NCBI GenBank assembly: GCA_017437125.1
Contig: JAFSBV010000031.1
Coordinates: forward strand, 56,236-120,235
Length of the DNA: 64,000 nucleotides
Direction of reading: 5' to 3'
Origin: Bacteroidales bacterium
GTDB taxonomy: Bacteria > Bacteroidota > Bacteroidia > Bacteroidales > UBA932
This document shows positions 1 through 7,549 of the stretch, piece by piece. A program made the position numbers and the translations under genes. The notes beneath the pieces were generated by a model, which had not been told where the DNA came from, made no database searches, and saw only the letters and a program-made list of their open reading frames with translations. How positions within the stretch are numbered: the stretch's first letter is position 1; each line of letters opens with the position of its first letter.

Positions 1-90
1 ATGGTGAACTTCTTCTCGGCACAAAAATCCATTTCGCTGGAAGAGACTGACGAAATCCTAAAGATCTTGAACGGAGGGAGTGGAGCGTAA
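1..90 (+). CDS. BlaI/MecI/CopY-family repressor, C-terminal end (partial)
   Basis: Only the last 29 codons of a reading frame are inside the window, ending in TAA at 88-90. The visible residues (NFFSAQKSISLEETDEILK) resemble the tail of BlaI/MecI repressors, where a short amphipathic helix follows the dimerisation domain (family knowledge). The ATG at position 1 is probably an internal methionine, since the window edge cuts the gene. The downstream neighbour is a BlaR1-like M56 peptidase, which is the standard partner: the peptidase inactivates the repressor on sensing a cell-wall signal. The call rests on this short tail plus context, so it is moderately secure. Confidence 0.6.
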   Translation: MVNFFSAQKSISLEETDEILKILNGGSGA

Positions 91-118
91 CCTCTTGACA
101 CTCAATCGAATAGTTCCA

Positions 119-146
119 AACCCTGCTGTCCCAGCCATGCAGGGTT
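119..146 (+). repeat. Hairpin AACCCTGC-N12-GCAGGGTT between repressor and M56 gene
   Basis: A perfect 8-bp inverted repeat (119-126 and 139-146) with a 12-nt loop. No T-run follows, so it is not a classical intrinsic terminator. The same two arms with the same loop length, but a different loop sequence, occur at 6496-6523. It may be an attenuator or RNA-stability element; function unknown. Confidence 0.6.
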
Positions 147-189
147 ACCAAGTAAAGCATTGACTTTCACACACTTACATTGCACTCTA

Positions 190-2454
190 ATGTCAGCACT
201 AAGATATATAATCGAGGTCATAGTCTGCAGCGGCCTGTTCATGGTGTTCTACCGATGGCTGCTGGCAGGAAAGGTCAGCTTCAGGATATGCAGGGCCTAT
301 ATCATGGTGACTATGGCTCTTGCTCTCATCATACCGATGATGAACATTCCTGTATATACGGCGGATCCGGTGACGGAATCATTGCTGGAGACATTTGTGA
401 TGGAGGGTATCGAGAGCCCTGATGAGGCCATGGGGACATATGCGGAAGCAGACGGAGACATCTCGAAGGCAGGCGGAACGGAAAGCGAGGTGCAGAAAAA
501 GAACAGTAAAGGGAATACACGGATAGCGGCAGCCGTAAGGATATCTGCGATAATGATATATGTATTTACGGCAATGGCATCGATATTCCTGATCATAAGG
601 AACATATTGAATATAAGGAGATTGAAGAAGCGTTCAAGGCTGACTCATACCGATGAATATACCCTTGCGGAAAATGAAGAGATTACCACTCCGTTTTCTT
701 TCATACGGACAATTTTCATGGGCTTCAACTACGAGCCTCACGAACGGAGGCAGATCCTGACTCATGAAGCAAGCCATGTAAGACACAGGCATTCATATGA
801 GAGGCTTGCCCTCACTGCGCTTAGATCGCTGTTCTGGTTTAACCCGTTCTTCTGGATGGCAGAGAAGGATCTTGAGGAGGTGCAGGAATGGGAGGCTGAC
901 AAGGATGTGCTGAGCGAGGGACATGATCTGAAAGTCTATAGAACAACCATATTCAAGCAGCTCTTCGGGTATAATCCGGATATATCCTGCGGGCTGAACA
1001 ATTCAATGACAAAACAAAGATTTATTATGATGAACCGAACTTTGAACGGCAGAGGAGCCCTCCTCAGACTCGCTGCCACAATCCCCGCAATCGCAGCCAC
1101 ATTCCTCGCATTCGGCTGCGGTACAAAAGCTCAGGCAGAAGCCACGCCGGAAACGGCACAGACGAACTTGGCAGACAGCACGGACATAGAATATGTGATC
1201 CCATGCCTCCCTGTTGCCGGACAGGGTACTTACCACGACGGTATCGACTATATACTGGATGAAGGAGATGCCGTATGGGCGGCAGCAGACGGAAAGATAG
1301 TCGATATCCACGACGGATACAGAAGCCTGGTTGAATTCAGACCGGCAATAATCGAATTGCTGAAGCCTTGCACAAAGATCAAGGAAGAGCCAGGCATCAC
1401 CATATATGACTGCGGCAACGGAACCATAGCCACCATGGGATACAAAGTCGAAGGCTGTGATCATTTCACGAGCAATGCCAAGGGCACAGGAAAGGGCCTC
1501 AACGTTACGATCGAACATGCCGACGGAAGCAGGACGACATATGCCCACCTGTCAAGGATCCTTTTCAGAGACCCGTACATCAAGGCCGGTGAAATCATCG
1601 GATACGCAGGCAGTACCGGCAATGCCACCGGTGCACATCTTCATTTCGAGGTGATAAAGAGCGGAAAGGCTGTCGATCCTGGCGAAATGAAGCCGATCCA
1701 GTCGCTATCCCTTACCATAAAAGGTGACAAGGTATATCATGACCGTATGCCGCTTGACCTGGAGAAGGACGAAGTCACAAGGCTCGCAAGAAGATTTGCA
1801 GAAGTCAGCGACTATCCTACCATCCACCTCAACATCAAGGACGACGTCAAGGTAGGAACAGTGACCGATGTCAAGGATCAGTTAAGGAAGGCCGGAACAA
1901 CGCGTCTGACTGTCGATAATGATAGTGATGTAACCATAACCAAACCGCTTCCTCCGCATCAGGCATCGATTGTCGGGGTAAAGGTGGTGGATCTCGGAGA
2001 AGTCCTTGAGTCCGTCAGCCGGAGAAACCTCATACAGATAAAGATAAACAAGGACGGAAAGGTGCTGATGTTCGGCAATGACGGTGAACATTACATCAGC
2101 GAAGCAGACGACCTCGACATCGAGGTTCTTCAGAACATGATCATCAATCCTCAGGACAGAAGCGACCTTCCTGAAAAGGAATTAAAGGAACTCCCTATGC
2201 CGGACGGCAGCAATTCCAGGATGGAAGTCAGCAAGGCGATCGTGACCCTGGAGCCAAGCGAAGCCACAGACCAGAACGATTATCTCGTGCTGCAGAAAAG
2301 GGTAAGGCAGGCATATGCAGATATGAGAGAAGCCGCAGCTTCGGTAATATTCGGTCGGAAGATGGATGAACTTTCAAAGGAGGAAAAGCTCTTCATACAC
2401 ATGTACATTCCTGTTTCCATCTGCGAGGTCGCTCCGAAACCGGAGAAGAATTAA
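190..2454 (+). CDS. BlaR1-like M56 metallopeptidase fused to M23 peptidase and ExbD-like C-terminus
   Basis: A membrane sensor/antirepressor of the BlaR1 type with extra domains, 754 aa from ATG 190; a TTG ten codons upstream is possible but less likely, because the protein from ATG begins directly with the first membrane helix. Membrane helices lie at about 1-25, 30-50, 111-137 and 291-308. The cytoplasmic M56 zinc site is HEASH (192-196) with a downstream EWEAD. After the fourth helix an M23 (lysostaphin-like) domain spans about 340-500 with H349/D353 and the HLH motif (483-485) intact. The last about 250 residues contain two stretches resembling the periplasmic ExbD/TolR domain. BlaR1-ExbD fusions are known in Bacteroidota; the M23 insertion is less usual. 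It probably cleaves the upstream BlaI repressor. It ends tail-to-tail with the minus-strand gene. Confidence 0.8.
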   Translation: MSALRYIIEVIVCSGLFMVFYRWLLAGKVSFRICRAYIMVTMALALIIPMMNIPVYTADPVTESLLETFVMEGIESPDEAMGTYAEADGDISKAGGTESEVQKKNSKGNTRIAAAVRISAIMIYVFTAMASIFLIIRNILNIRRLKKRSRLTHTDEYTLAENEEITTPFSFIRTIFMGFNYEPHERRQILTHEASHVRHRHSYERLALTALRSLFWFNPFFWMAEKDLEEVQEWEADKDVLSEGHDLKVYRTTIFKQLFGYNPDISCGLNNSMTKQRFIMMNRTLNGRGALLRLAATIPAIAATFLAFGCGTKAQAEATPETAQTNLADSTDIEYVIPCLPVAGQGTYHDGIDYILDEGDAVWAAADGKIVDIHDGYRSLVEFRPAIIELLKPCTKIKEEPGITIYDCGNGTIATMGYKVEGCDHFTSNAKGTGKGLNVTIEHADGSRTTYAHLSRILFRDPYIKAGEIIGYAGSTGNATGAHLHFEVIKSGKAVDPGEMKPIQSLSLTIKGDKVYHDRMPLDLEKDEVTRLARRFAEVSDYPTIHLNIKDDVKVGTVTDVKDQLRKAGTTRLTVDNDSDVTITKPLPPHQASIVGVKVVDLGEVLESVSRRNLIQIKINKDGKVLMFGNDGEHYISEADDLDIEVLQNMIINPQDRSDLPEKELKELPMPDGSNSRMEVSKAIVTLEPSEATDQNDYLVLQKRVRQAYADMREAAASVIFGRKMDELSKEEKLFIHMYIPVSICEVAPKPEKN

Positions 2455-3692
2455 AGGTCTATTCGGAAGCCGGCTCTGGCTGTGAACATCAGGTCGTGTT
2501 CCAGACGGTATGTTTCCAGAGTTCCACGGTTGAGTTTCCAGGAAACATCAGGTTCTACGAAAAGTGCCGTACGATCTGAAATGTCGTACTGAAAGCCAAG
2601 GGAAACGCCTGCAGACCAGAGCGGTTTCTTCTCATGAAGCCTCTCGGAACCGGCTTTAGCATAAACGCACTTTTCTACCTGGCCTCCAAAACCAAGATAC
2701 ATATCCAGATTGCTTTTGTCCATTATCTTCCAGTCGCATCTGAGCGGTATGCCAAGGTAATGGACATTCTGCATATCGTTCTCGACAGAACCATCCGTAT
2801 ATGTCCTGGTTCTGCGCGACGCATACATTGAATAATTCAGACCTGTACTGAGAGAAAGACGGTCAGTCAGACCGAATCGTGCAGAAAGGCCGAACGATAC
2901 GGGCATATAATGATGCCAGTCTGTATCCTTCAGGCTTCTGCCGGCAAAAGAGTGTGCCTTCGTCATCGGTTCAGGATGGCTGAAAGTCTGCACCTCCGCT
3001 CCTGTAGTATCTGTCGGGTCGATCGGTTCCGGCATCGGCGACATGAACCTTGGTATCACGTTTCCGCCACCAAGACCGCCTGAAGCTGTGGTTCCCATGG
3101 ATACGCGCACCTTCCGACGCGGCATATCCTCGGCAAAGACATCTTCATTCCAATAATCCTCTTCCACAGACGTACTGCTGTCAGCAATCAGCTTCTCCGG
3201 TCCCGGAGTATCAGTATCTTTCACGACATCAAATGTTTCTGCCGTGTCCGGCATATGCTGTTCATCTGAGTTTTCATGCGGCCTCCGGATTTCCGGAGAT
3301 TCTGAAGCATCCGATGACTCTGATGATTCTGAAACATCGGCTGGTCGGGATGCATTCTGACCTGGATCGACAGCCTCCGCCATCATATCGCCAGTTATTT
3401 CAATCGGTTTCTCGGATATCTGGAACAATGACGAATCCGGCCGGACAGGAACATGCTCATGATTTTCCTCTGAATATTGAGGAACCTCCTCCGGCTCATT
3501 ACGGAAAACCAAGAATACGATGGCCAGTACTGCGGCGACAGAAGACACAGCACCAAGCCAACGCCACACAACAGCCTTGCGACGACGCTGCACAGCATCA
3601 TATTTCGCCCTGAACATATCAAGATCGCCATCAGGAAGAGGCGCTTCAATGTCCTTCAGCTCTTCAGCAAATATGTCAGTCCACTCTTCCAT
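2451..3692 (-). CDS. Membrane-anchored outer-membrane-beta-barrel-like protein coupled to ECF sigma factor
   Basis: A 413-aa protein from ATG 3692; a GTG one codon upstream is an alternative. The start overlaps the sigma-factor stop as TGATG, so translation is coupled. An acidic N-terminus of about 40 residues faces the cytoplasm, followed by a membrane helix at about 42-64, a long Ser/Glu/Pro-rich linker, and a C-terminal eight-strand-type barrel (about 245-413; PF13568-like pattern) ending in hydrophobic strands. In Bacteroidota such proteins encoded next to ECF sigma factors are often annotated as anti-sigma or porin-family proteins. Holding the sigma factor through the N-terminal tail is plausible by position but not shown by any recognisable anti-sigma domain. 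Its stop codon shares the palindrome TTAA with the convergent M56 gene. Confidence 0.7.
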   Translation of the reverse strand: MEEWTDIFAEELKDIEAPLPDGDLDMFRAKYDAVQRRRKAVVWRWLGAVSSVAAVLAIVFLVFRNEPEEVPQYSEENHEHVPVRPDSSLFQISEKPIEITGDMMAEAVDPGQNASRPADVSESSESSDASESPEIRRPHENSDEQHMPDTAETFDVVKDTDTPGPEKLIADSSTSVEEDYWNEDVFAEDMPRRKVRVSMGTTASGGLGGGNVIPRFMSPMPEPIDPTDTTGAEVQTFSHPEPMTKAHSFAGRSLKDTDWHHYMPVSFGLSARFGLTDRLSLSTGLNYSMYASRRTRTYTDGSVENDMQNVHYLGIPLRCDWKIMDKSNLDMYLGFGGQVEKCVYAKAGSERLHEKKPLWSAGVSLGFQYDISDRTALFVEPDVSWKLNRGTLETYRLEHDLMFTARAGFRIDL

Positions 3693-4249
3693 CACCCGTT
3701 TTCTCTTAAATAATCCCTTACATTTCTTGAAAGCTGCTCCCTGGCCTTGAAAAGGAGTGACGAAGATGTCTTCTCCTTAATTCCGAGCATCACCGATATG
3801 TCCTTATGAGAATAGCCTTCCACACAGAACAGATTGAATATCACCCTCTTGGCCTCTGGAAGTTCACTGACCATCCTCATGATCTGATCCTTAGGCACTG
3901 TCCTCATTTCCTCGACGGACGGCTCAGGTATCTTCTCATATTCCCTTTCCATAGACACGAATTGATATTTCCTTTCCCTGCGGATATGATCTATCAGAAG
4001 ATTGACCGTCACCTTCGACATCCATGATTTCAATGTTCCTGTCGGGCGATACTTCCCTATCGTGTCATATATCCTTATCATGCTGTCGTGCATAAGGTCG
4101 CGCGCAAGTTCCCGGTCTCCGACATACCTTATGCATATGGCATAGAGGGAGCCTGCATATCGGATATACATCTCCTTTCTGGCATTCTCATCTCCACGGG
4201 CACATAGCCGGGCCAGTTCCAGATCCTCTATGTTTACTGATTCTTTCAA
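3692..4249 (-). CDS. ECF-type RNA polymerase sigma-70 factor
   Basis: An ECF sigma factor directing RNA polymerase to a small regulon. Region 2 (ARGDENARKEMYIRYAG through DLMHDSMIRIYDTIG) and region 4 (LPEAKRVIFNLFCVEGYSHKDIS, then a recognition helix near LGIKEKT) are both present and of normal length. An in-frame ATG exists at 4297, but it lies inside one arm of a mirror-image promoter. I therefore prefer TTG 4249 (LKESVNIEDLE, 185 aa). The same -35/-10-like motif precedes the divergent gene at 4385, which suggests autoregulation together with that gene. The downstream gene overlaps the stop (TGATG) and is its likely membrane regulator. Start assignment is inference; the family call is strong. 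Confidence 0.85.
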   Translation of the reverse strand: MKESVNIEDLELARLCARGDENARKEMYIRYAGSLYAICIRYVGDRELARDLMHDSMIRIYDTIGKYRPTGTLKSWMSKVTVNLLIDHIRRERKYQFVSMEREYEKIPEPSVEEMRTVPKDQIMRMVSELPEAKRVIFNLFCVEGYSHKDISVMLGIKEKTSSSLLFKAREQLSRNVRDYLRENG

Positions 4250-4263
4250 ATTGCTTTCTGATG

Positions 4264-4355
4264 ATATAACGGACGACGGTCTTAAATACTTCCGCAAAGG
4301 TATGAATATTTTTTCTGCACATTGCGGAAGTATTTACGGAAGCCTGCCGTTATAT
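4264..4355. promoter_or_regulatory. Mirror-image divergent ECF-type promoter pair
   Basis: The motif TTGCGGAAGTATTTA, N10, CCGTTATAT occurs on the plus strand (4322-4355) and, with identical bases and spacing, on the minus strand (4297 down to 4264). The unrelated N10 spacers show that only the motif is conserved. The layout GGAA...CG(T)TA with 22 bp from the first G of GGAA to the CG matches ECF promoters (-35 GGAAC, -10 CGTC). It is predicted to drive the sigma-factor operon leftward and the small outer-membrane gene rightward. Confidence 0.7.
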
Positions 4356-4384
4356 ATGCAGTTAACAATTCAAACGGACAAGAC

Positions 4385-4966
4385 ATGAAAAGATTTTTTA
4401 CACTGATCGCAATCGCATTCCTGTCAGTTGCAGGAGCTGCGGACTCGGAAGCACAGGAATCAAGACTCTACAGAAAAGGATACGGCAGCAATGTAGAGCT
4501 CGGCATCATCGCCAAGGGATATCCTTACGGAAGCCTCTCCACCACACATGGATACAACTTCGGCAACGGCTGGTTCATCGGTGGCGGTGCTGCCTTTCAG
4601 TCCGGACTTTATCCAAGGATATACAGCTATCCCATACCTGCTGCCGGCAATGATGAAATCATAAATATCGAGCGCCCCAACCGAGAACAATTCGAGGGCG
4701 GTTTCCTGCTGAGAGGTTATCTTGACGCAAGATATGCTTTCAGAAACAACAGGTTCACCCCATTCCTGGAAGTGAGGACCGGAGCCACTTATGACCTTGC
4801 CCTTGAGGCATTCGGTGCCTTCATCATGCCTTCTGCAGGCATATCCTACGGCCGTATGTCCTTCTCTGCCGGACTTGACATGCACCTCGGCCAGGAGTCA
4901 AGCGGATGCCTGATCAGGCCTGATTTCAAGTTCATGCCATATTTCGGCATCGCTGTGAATTTCTAA
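4385..4966 (+). CDS. Small outer-membrane beta-barrel protein
   Basis: A 193-aa exported protein. The start at ATG 4385 (MKRFFTLIAIAFLSVAGAA) gives a clean signal peptide; the upstream in-frame ATG at 4322 lies inside the predicted promoter and is rejected. The mature part has alternating hydrophobic strands with glycine and aromatic residues (GNGWFIGGGAAFQSG, RFTPFLEVRTGATYD) and ends in phenylalanine after PYFGIAVNF, as expected for BAM substrates. It is divergent from the ECF sigma gene and shares its promoter motif, so it is the best candidate target of that sigma factor, perhaps an envelope-stress protein. Specific function unknown. Confidence 0.7.
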   Translation: MKRFFTLIAIAFLSVAGAADSEAQESRLYRKGYGSNVELGIIAKGYPYGSLSTTHGYNFGNGWFIGGGAAFQSGLYPRIYSYPIPAAGNDEIINIERPNREQFEGGFLLRGYLDARYAFRNNRFTPFLEVRTGATYDLALEAFGAFIMPSAGISYGRMSFSAGLDMHLGQESSGCLIRPDFKFMPYFGIAVNF

Positions 4967-5009
4967 GCACCGGAAACATAACCTGCTGACCTACAGCAGA
5001 TTCCCCATT

Positions 5010-5037
5010 CAAGGTTGTGCTGAGTTGCGCAACCTTG
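5010..5037 (+). terminator. Rho-independent terminator after the small barrel gene
   Basis: A 10-bp stem (5010-5019 with 5028-5037, one G-U pair) with an 8-nt loop, followed by ATTTTATATA. It lies 43 bases after the stop of the outer-membrane protein gene and before the carbonic-anhydrase-like gene. Confidence 0.7.
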
Positions 5038-5110
5038 ATTTTATATATAGCTGACAATCAACATATTACAGAGAAGCAACAGCAACGAATGCTTTGCAAT
5101 AGTTTTTTGC

Positions 5111-5118
5111 TATCTTTG
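5111..5118 (+). promoter_or_regulatory. Bacteroidota -7 box TATCTTTG
   Basis: Matches TAnnTTTG and lies 18 bases before the ATG at 5137. A TTTG at 5093-5096 is only 14 bp upstream, short of the usual 19-21, so the -33 element is uncertain. Confidence 0.5.
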
Positions 5119-5136
5119 AAGGACAATTGGGAATAT

Positions 5137-5643
5137 ATGGCGATAATCAAGGAACTCAAGGGCGACATGCCCATAATCGGCGAGCGTGCGTTTCTGGCGG
5201 AAACGGCCACGATAATAGGCACTGTGGAAATAGGTGACGACTGCAGCATATGGTATGGAGCCGTACTGCGTGGCGATGTCGGTGCGATACACATCGGCGA
5301 CCGTGTGAACATTCAGGACAATGCCGTACTTCATGCCACATATCAGCAGTCGGAGTGCATAATCGGTGACGATGTTTCCATCGGGCACGGTGCGAACATT
5401 CACGGATGCATCATCGGAAACGATGTGATAGTGGGCATGGGCGCGATTGTCATGGACAATACGGTCGTACCGGACGGAACCATCATCGCAGCCGGAGCCG
5501 TAGTGCCTGCAAATCAGACTCTCGAGCCAGGAATATGGGCGGGGATACCAGCCCGCAAGATAAAGGACGCATCCGAAGCTGTTCTGGCCAAGGCCCATGC
5601 CAACGCCGAGCATTATCTCTTTTATAAGAAATGGTATGAATAA
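5137..5643 (+). CDS. Gamma-carbonic-anhydrase-like hexapeptide-repeat protein
   Basis: A left-handed beta-helix protein of the gamma-carbonic anhydrase/YrdA/PaaY family, 168 aa, the usual length. Start at ATG 5137 (MAIIKELKGDMP), just after a -7 promoter box; upstream in-frame codons are not conserved-looking. Hexapeptide repeats run from about 20 to 140. The three zinc-binding histidines of the family are present as H66 (NAVLHAT), H84 and H89 (IGHGANIHG), so metal binding is expected. Whether it is an active CO2 hydratase cannot be told from sequence; many family members are weak or inactive. It is cytoplasmic, with the SpoU methyltransferase gene 18 bases downstream. Confidence 0.85.
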   Translation: MAIIKELKGDMPIIGERAFLAETATIIGTVEIGDDCSIWYGAVLRGDVGAIHIGDRVNIQDNAVLHATYQQSECIIGDDVSIGHGANIHGCIIGNDVIVGMGAIVMDNTVVPDGTIIAAGAVVPANQTLEPGIWAGIPARKIKDASEAVLAKAHANAEHYLFYKKWYE

Positions 5644-5649
5644 AACTGC

Positions 5650-5657
5650 TATATTTG
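5650..5657 (+). promoter_or_regulatory. -7 box TATATTTG directly before the methyltransferase ATG
   Basis: A full match to TAnnTTTG that ends only 4 bases before ATG 5662. If used, transcription would start at or next to the A of the start codon, giving a leaderless mRNA. No good -33 TTTG was found 19-21 bp upstream. Confidence 0.45.
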
Positions 5658-5661
5658 TACT

Positions 5662-6471
5662 ATGAGAATCGAAACCATAACATCGGCGCAGAATCCCAAG
5701 ATCAAGGATCTGCTGGCACTTCAGGAGAAATCGAAGGAAAGGAGGAAGAAAGGCCTGTTCGTGGTCGAAGGACGACGCGAGCTTCTTCATTGCATAGAGG
5801 CTGGATACGAGCCTCACACCGTGTTCATATGCCCTGAGATACTGCAGAAGGCCGATTTCGAGGAAATCGCTTCGAAATGCAGATGTAATTTCATCGAGAT
5901 TCCTCAGCATCTTTACGACAAGGTTGCATACCGCGGAGGGACAGAGGGAGTGATTGCCGAGCTGCACTGCAAGGAGATGAACCTCGAAAGTCTGAAGTTG
6001 AAGAAGAATCCTCTGATTGTGGTGCTTGAGTCCGTCGAGAAGCCGGGCAATCTCGGTGCTGTCCTCAGAAGTGCAGATGCTTCAGGAGTCGATGCCGTGA
6101 TCGTATGCGACCCGCTTACGGATATGTACAATCCGAATCTCATACGTTCGAGTATCGGAGCTATCTTCACGGTACCTGTAGCGACCGCTTCTTCTGATGA
6201 GACCATCAAGTGGCTCAAGGTCAATGGAATAAAGATATACACGGCCCAGCTTCAGGATTCAGAATGGTATTATGATACCGACATGAAAGGCGGCACGGCT
6301 ATAATTATGGGTACGGAGGCGACCGGACTTACCGACGCCTGGAGAAAGGCTGCCGACGCGCATATAAAGATCCCGATGCTCGGCAAGCTCGATTCTCTGA
6401 ACGTATCGGTATCGGCCGCAATCCTCATGTTCGAAGCTGTACGGCAGAGAAACAGAGTGGAACACAACTAA
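5662..6471 (+). CDS. SpoU/TrmH-family 2'-O-ribose RNA methyltransferase
   Basis: A knotted SAM-dependent methyltransferase that 2'-O-methylates rRNA or tRNA, 269 aa. The N-terminal substrate-binding domain covers about 1-100 (SAQNPKIKDLLALQEKSKER). The SpoU catalytic domain covers about 115-265 with motif 1 (EKPGNLGAVLRSADASG, with the conserved Asn and Arg), motif 2 (IIMGTEATGL) and motif 3 (LDSLNVSVSAAILMFEAVRQR). Exact RNA target cannot be assigned; RlmB-like rRNA targets are common. It lies 18 bases after the hexapeptide gene, but a -7 box overlaps the gap, so it may have its own, possibly leaderless, transcript. Confidence 0.88.
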   Translation: MRIETITSAQNPKIKDLLALQEKSKERRKKGLFVVEGRRELLHCIEAGYEPHTVFICPEILQKADFEEIASKCRCNFIEIPQHLYDKVAYRGGTEGVIAELHCKEMNLESLKLKKNPLIVVLESVEKPGNLGAVLRSADASGVDAVIVCDPLTDMYNPNLIRSSIGAIFTVPVATASSDETIKWLKVNGIKIYTAQLQDSEWYYDTDMKGGTAIIMGTEATGLTDAWRKAADAHIKIPMLGKLDSLNVSVSAAILMFEAVRQRNRVEHN

Positions 6472-6495
6472 CTGACAATCAACGACTTCATCAAC

Positions 6496-6523
6496 AACCC
6501 TGCATGGCAAGGAAGGCAGGGTT
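6496..6523 (+). repeat. Second copy of the AACCCTGC-N12-GCAGGGTT hairpin
   Basis: Arms at 6496-6503 and 6516-6523 are identical to those at 119-146, and the loop is again 12 nt but with a different sequence. It lies between the methyltransferase stop and aroE, 24 bases before the aroE ATG, with no following T-run. Confidence 0.6.
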
Positions 6524-6547
6524 ATTCGTTAAACTCCTGGATATCAA

Positions 6548-7480
6548 ATGGTTAAGTTGCACTATAAATTCGGGCTTATCGGTCACCCGATAGCACATTC
6601 ACTGTCCCCTGCCCTCTTCAAGGCCGGATATGACGGCAGATATCCATATGAACTGATCGAAACAGCTGATTTTGAAGAGGCGTATCAGAGATTCCTGGAC
6701 GGATATGACGGAATAAACGTCACGGCCCCGTTCAAGGAACTGGCTTATGCCAAAGCCGACATTCTTTCAGAAGAGTGCCAGACAGTCAAAGCTACAAATC
6801 TGCTTATAAAGACTCCGGAAGGCGTAAAGGCTTATAATTCCGACTATCTTGGTGTCAGGATGTGGCTTTCAGAGGTGGCAGAGCGTTTGAAAAAAGTATC
6901 TGAGCCACATAAAAAGGCATCCTCAGATGCCGTGACACTCGCGTCTGCGAAACTTTCGCAGAAAGTTGAAGCAGCGATGTCACCCGATCCGAACGACAGT
7001 GAGCGATCGGTATGCCCCTCGGGGCTGTCACGCAGTGACTGGGGGTTGACAATCAGGCCGACAATCCTGATTGTCGGCTTAGGCGGAGCTGGAAAGGCGG
7101 CAGCAGCTGCAGCTGAATCGCTGGGTATGGAGGTGATCCGCATGAACCGCACGGTAAGGGATGAACAGACACGGCCGCTGAGCGATTTCACAACATGTTT
7201 CAGGGAAGCTGATATAATCATATACAACATCCCGACGGCCATACCGGAGCTGAATGATCTGACAGACAGCGATTTCAATCCCGGAAAGCCGAAATTCATC
7301 ATGGAAGCCAATTATAAGAATCCGTCGTTTGACGAAGCATTCATAGCAGGAATGAAGAAGGCGAACCCGATGGCGGAATATACGGGAGGCAGAACATGGC
7401 TGCTGTACCAGGCCCTGACCGGATATCGGATTTTTACAGGAGAAACTCCTGATTTGGACAAGATGAGTGCTGTTTTATAA
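6548..7480 (+). CDS. aroE: Shikimate dehydrogenase with an internal insertion
   Basis: Reduces 3-dehydroshikimate to shikimate with NADPH in the chorismate pathway; cytoplasmic. The N-terminal substrate domain has GHPIAHSLSPALF (12-24) and NVTAPFKE (57-64, with the catalytic Lys). The Rossmann motif GLGGAGKAA lies at 177-185. The C-terminal GGRTWLLYQA matches the family. At 310 aa it is about 55-60 residues longer than usual Bacteroidota AroE. The extra residues (about 115-171) sit between the substrate domain and the nucleotide-binding strand and are low-complexity and hydrophilic. In DNA this insert is a run of six perfect small hairpins (6916-7075). The frame is intact and all catalytic motifs remain, so the enzyme is probably functional, with a disordered loop. 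Confidence 0.88.
   Translation: MVKLHYKFGLIGHPIAHSLSPALFKAGYDGRYPYELIETADFEEAYQRFLDGYDGINVTAPFKELAYAKADILSEECQTVKATNLLIKTPEGVKAYNSDYLGVRMWLSEVAERLKKVSEPHKKASSDAVTLASAKLSQKVEAAMSPDPNDSERSVCPSGLSRSDWGLTIRPTILIVGLGGAGKAAAAAAESLGMEVIRMNRTVRDEQTRPLSDFTTCFREADIIIYNIPTAIPELNDLTDSDFNPGKPKFIMEANYKNPSFDEAFIAGMKKANPMAEYTGGRTWLLYQALTGYRIFTGETPDLDKMSAVL
6916..7075. repeat. Array of six small palindromes inside aroE
   Basis: Perfect stems in order: GGCATC/GATGCC (6916-6931), TCTGCGAA/TTCGCAGA (6944-6962), CCGATC/GATCGG (6984-7010), GCCCC/GGGGC (7014-7025), GTCAC/GTGAC (7027-7039), GACAATCAGG/CCTGATTGTC (7048-7075). It coincides with the protein segment that has no counterpart in normal AroE. This looks like a palindromic repeat element inserted in frame, comparable in kind to the RPE elements of Rickettsia. 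Confidence 0.6.
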
Positions 7481-7549
7481 GAAAATATCACTATCTTGCA
7501 AAGTTTTTGGGCCAAGCCTTAAGAAAGACACATTTAAACACACAATATT

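Noticed and set aside
1003-1548. Minus-strand frame of 181 codons opposite the M56/M23 gene.
   Set aside because: Overlaps the M23 domain with all catalytic residues on the other strand; no family resemblance.
4297-4384. Identical N-terminus MRKYLR for the sigma factor and the divergent barrel protein, as if homologous.
   Set aside because: Both come from the two arms of the same DNA inverted repeat, which is better explained as a divergent promoter; internal starts at 4249 (TTG) and 4385 (ATG) fit better.
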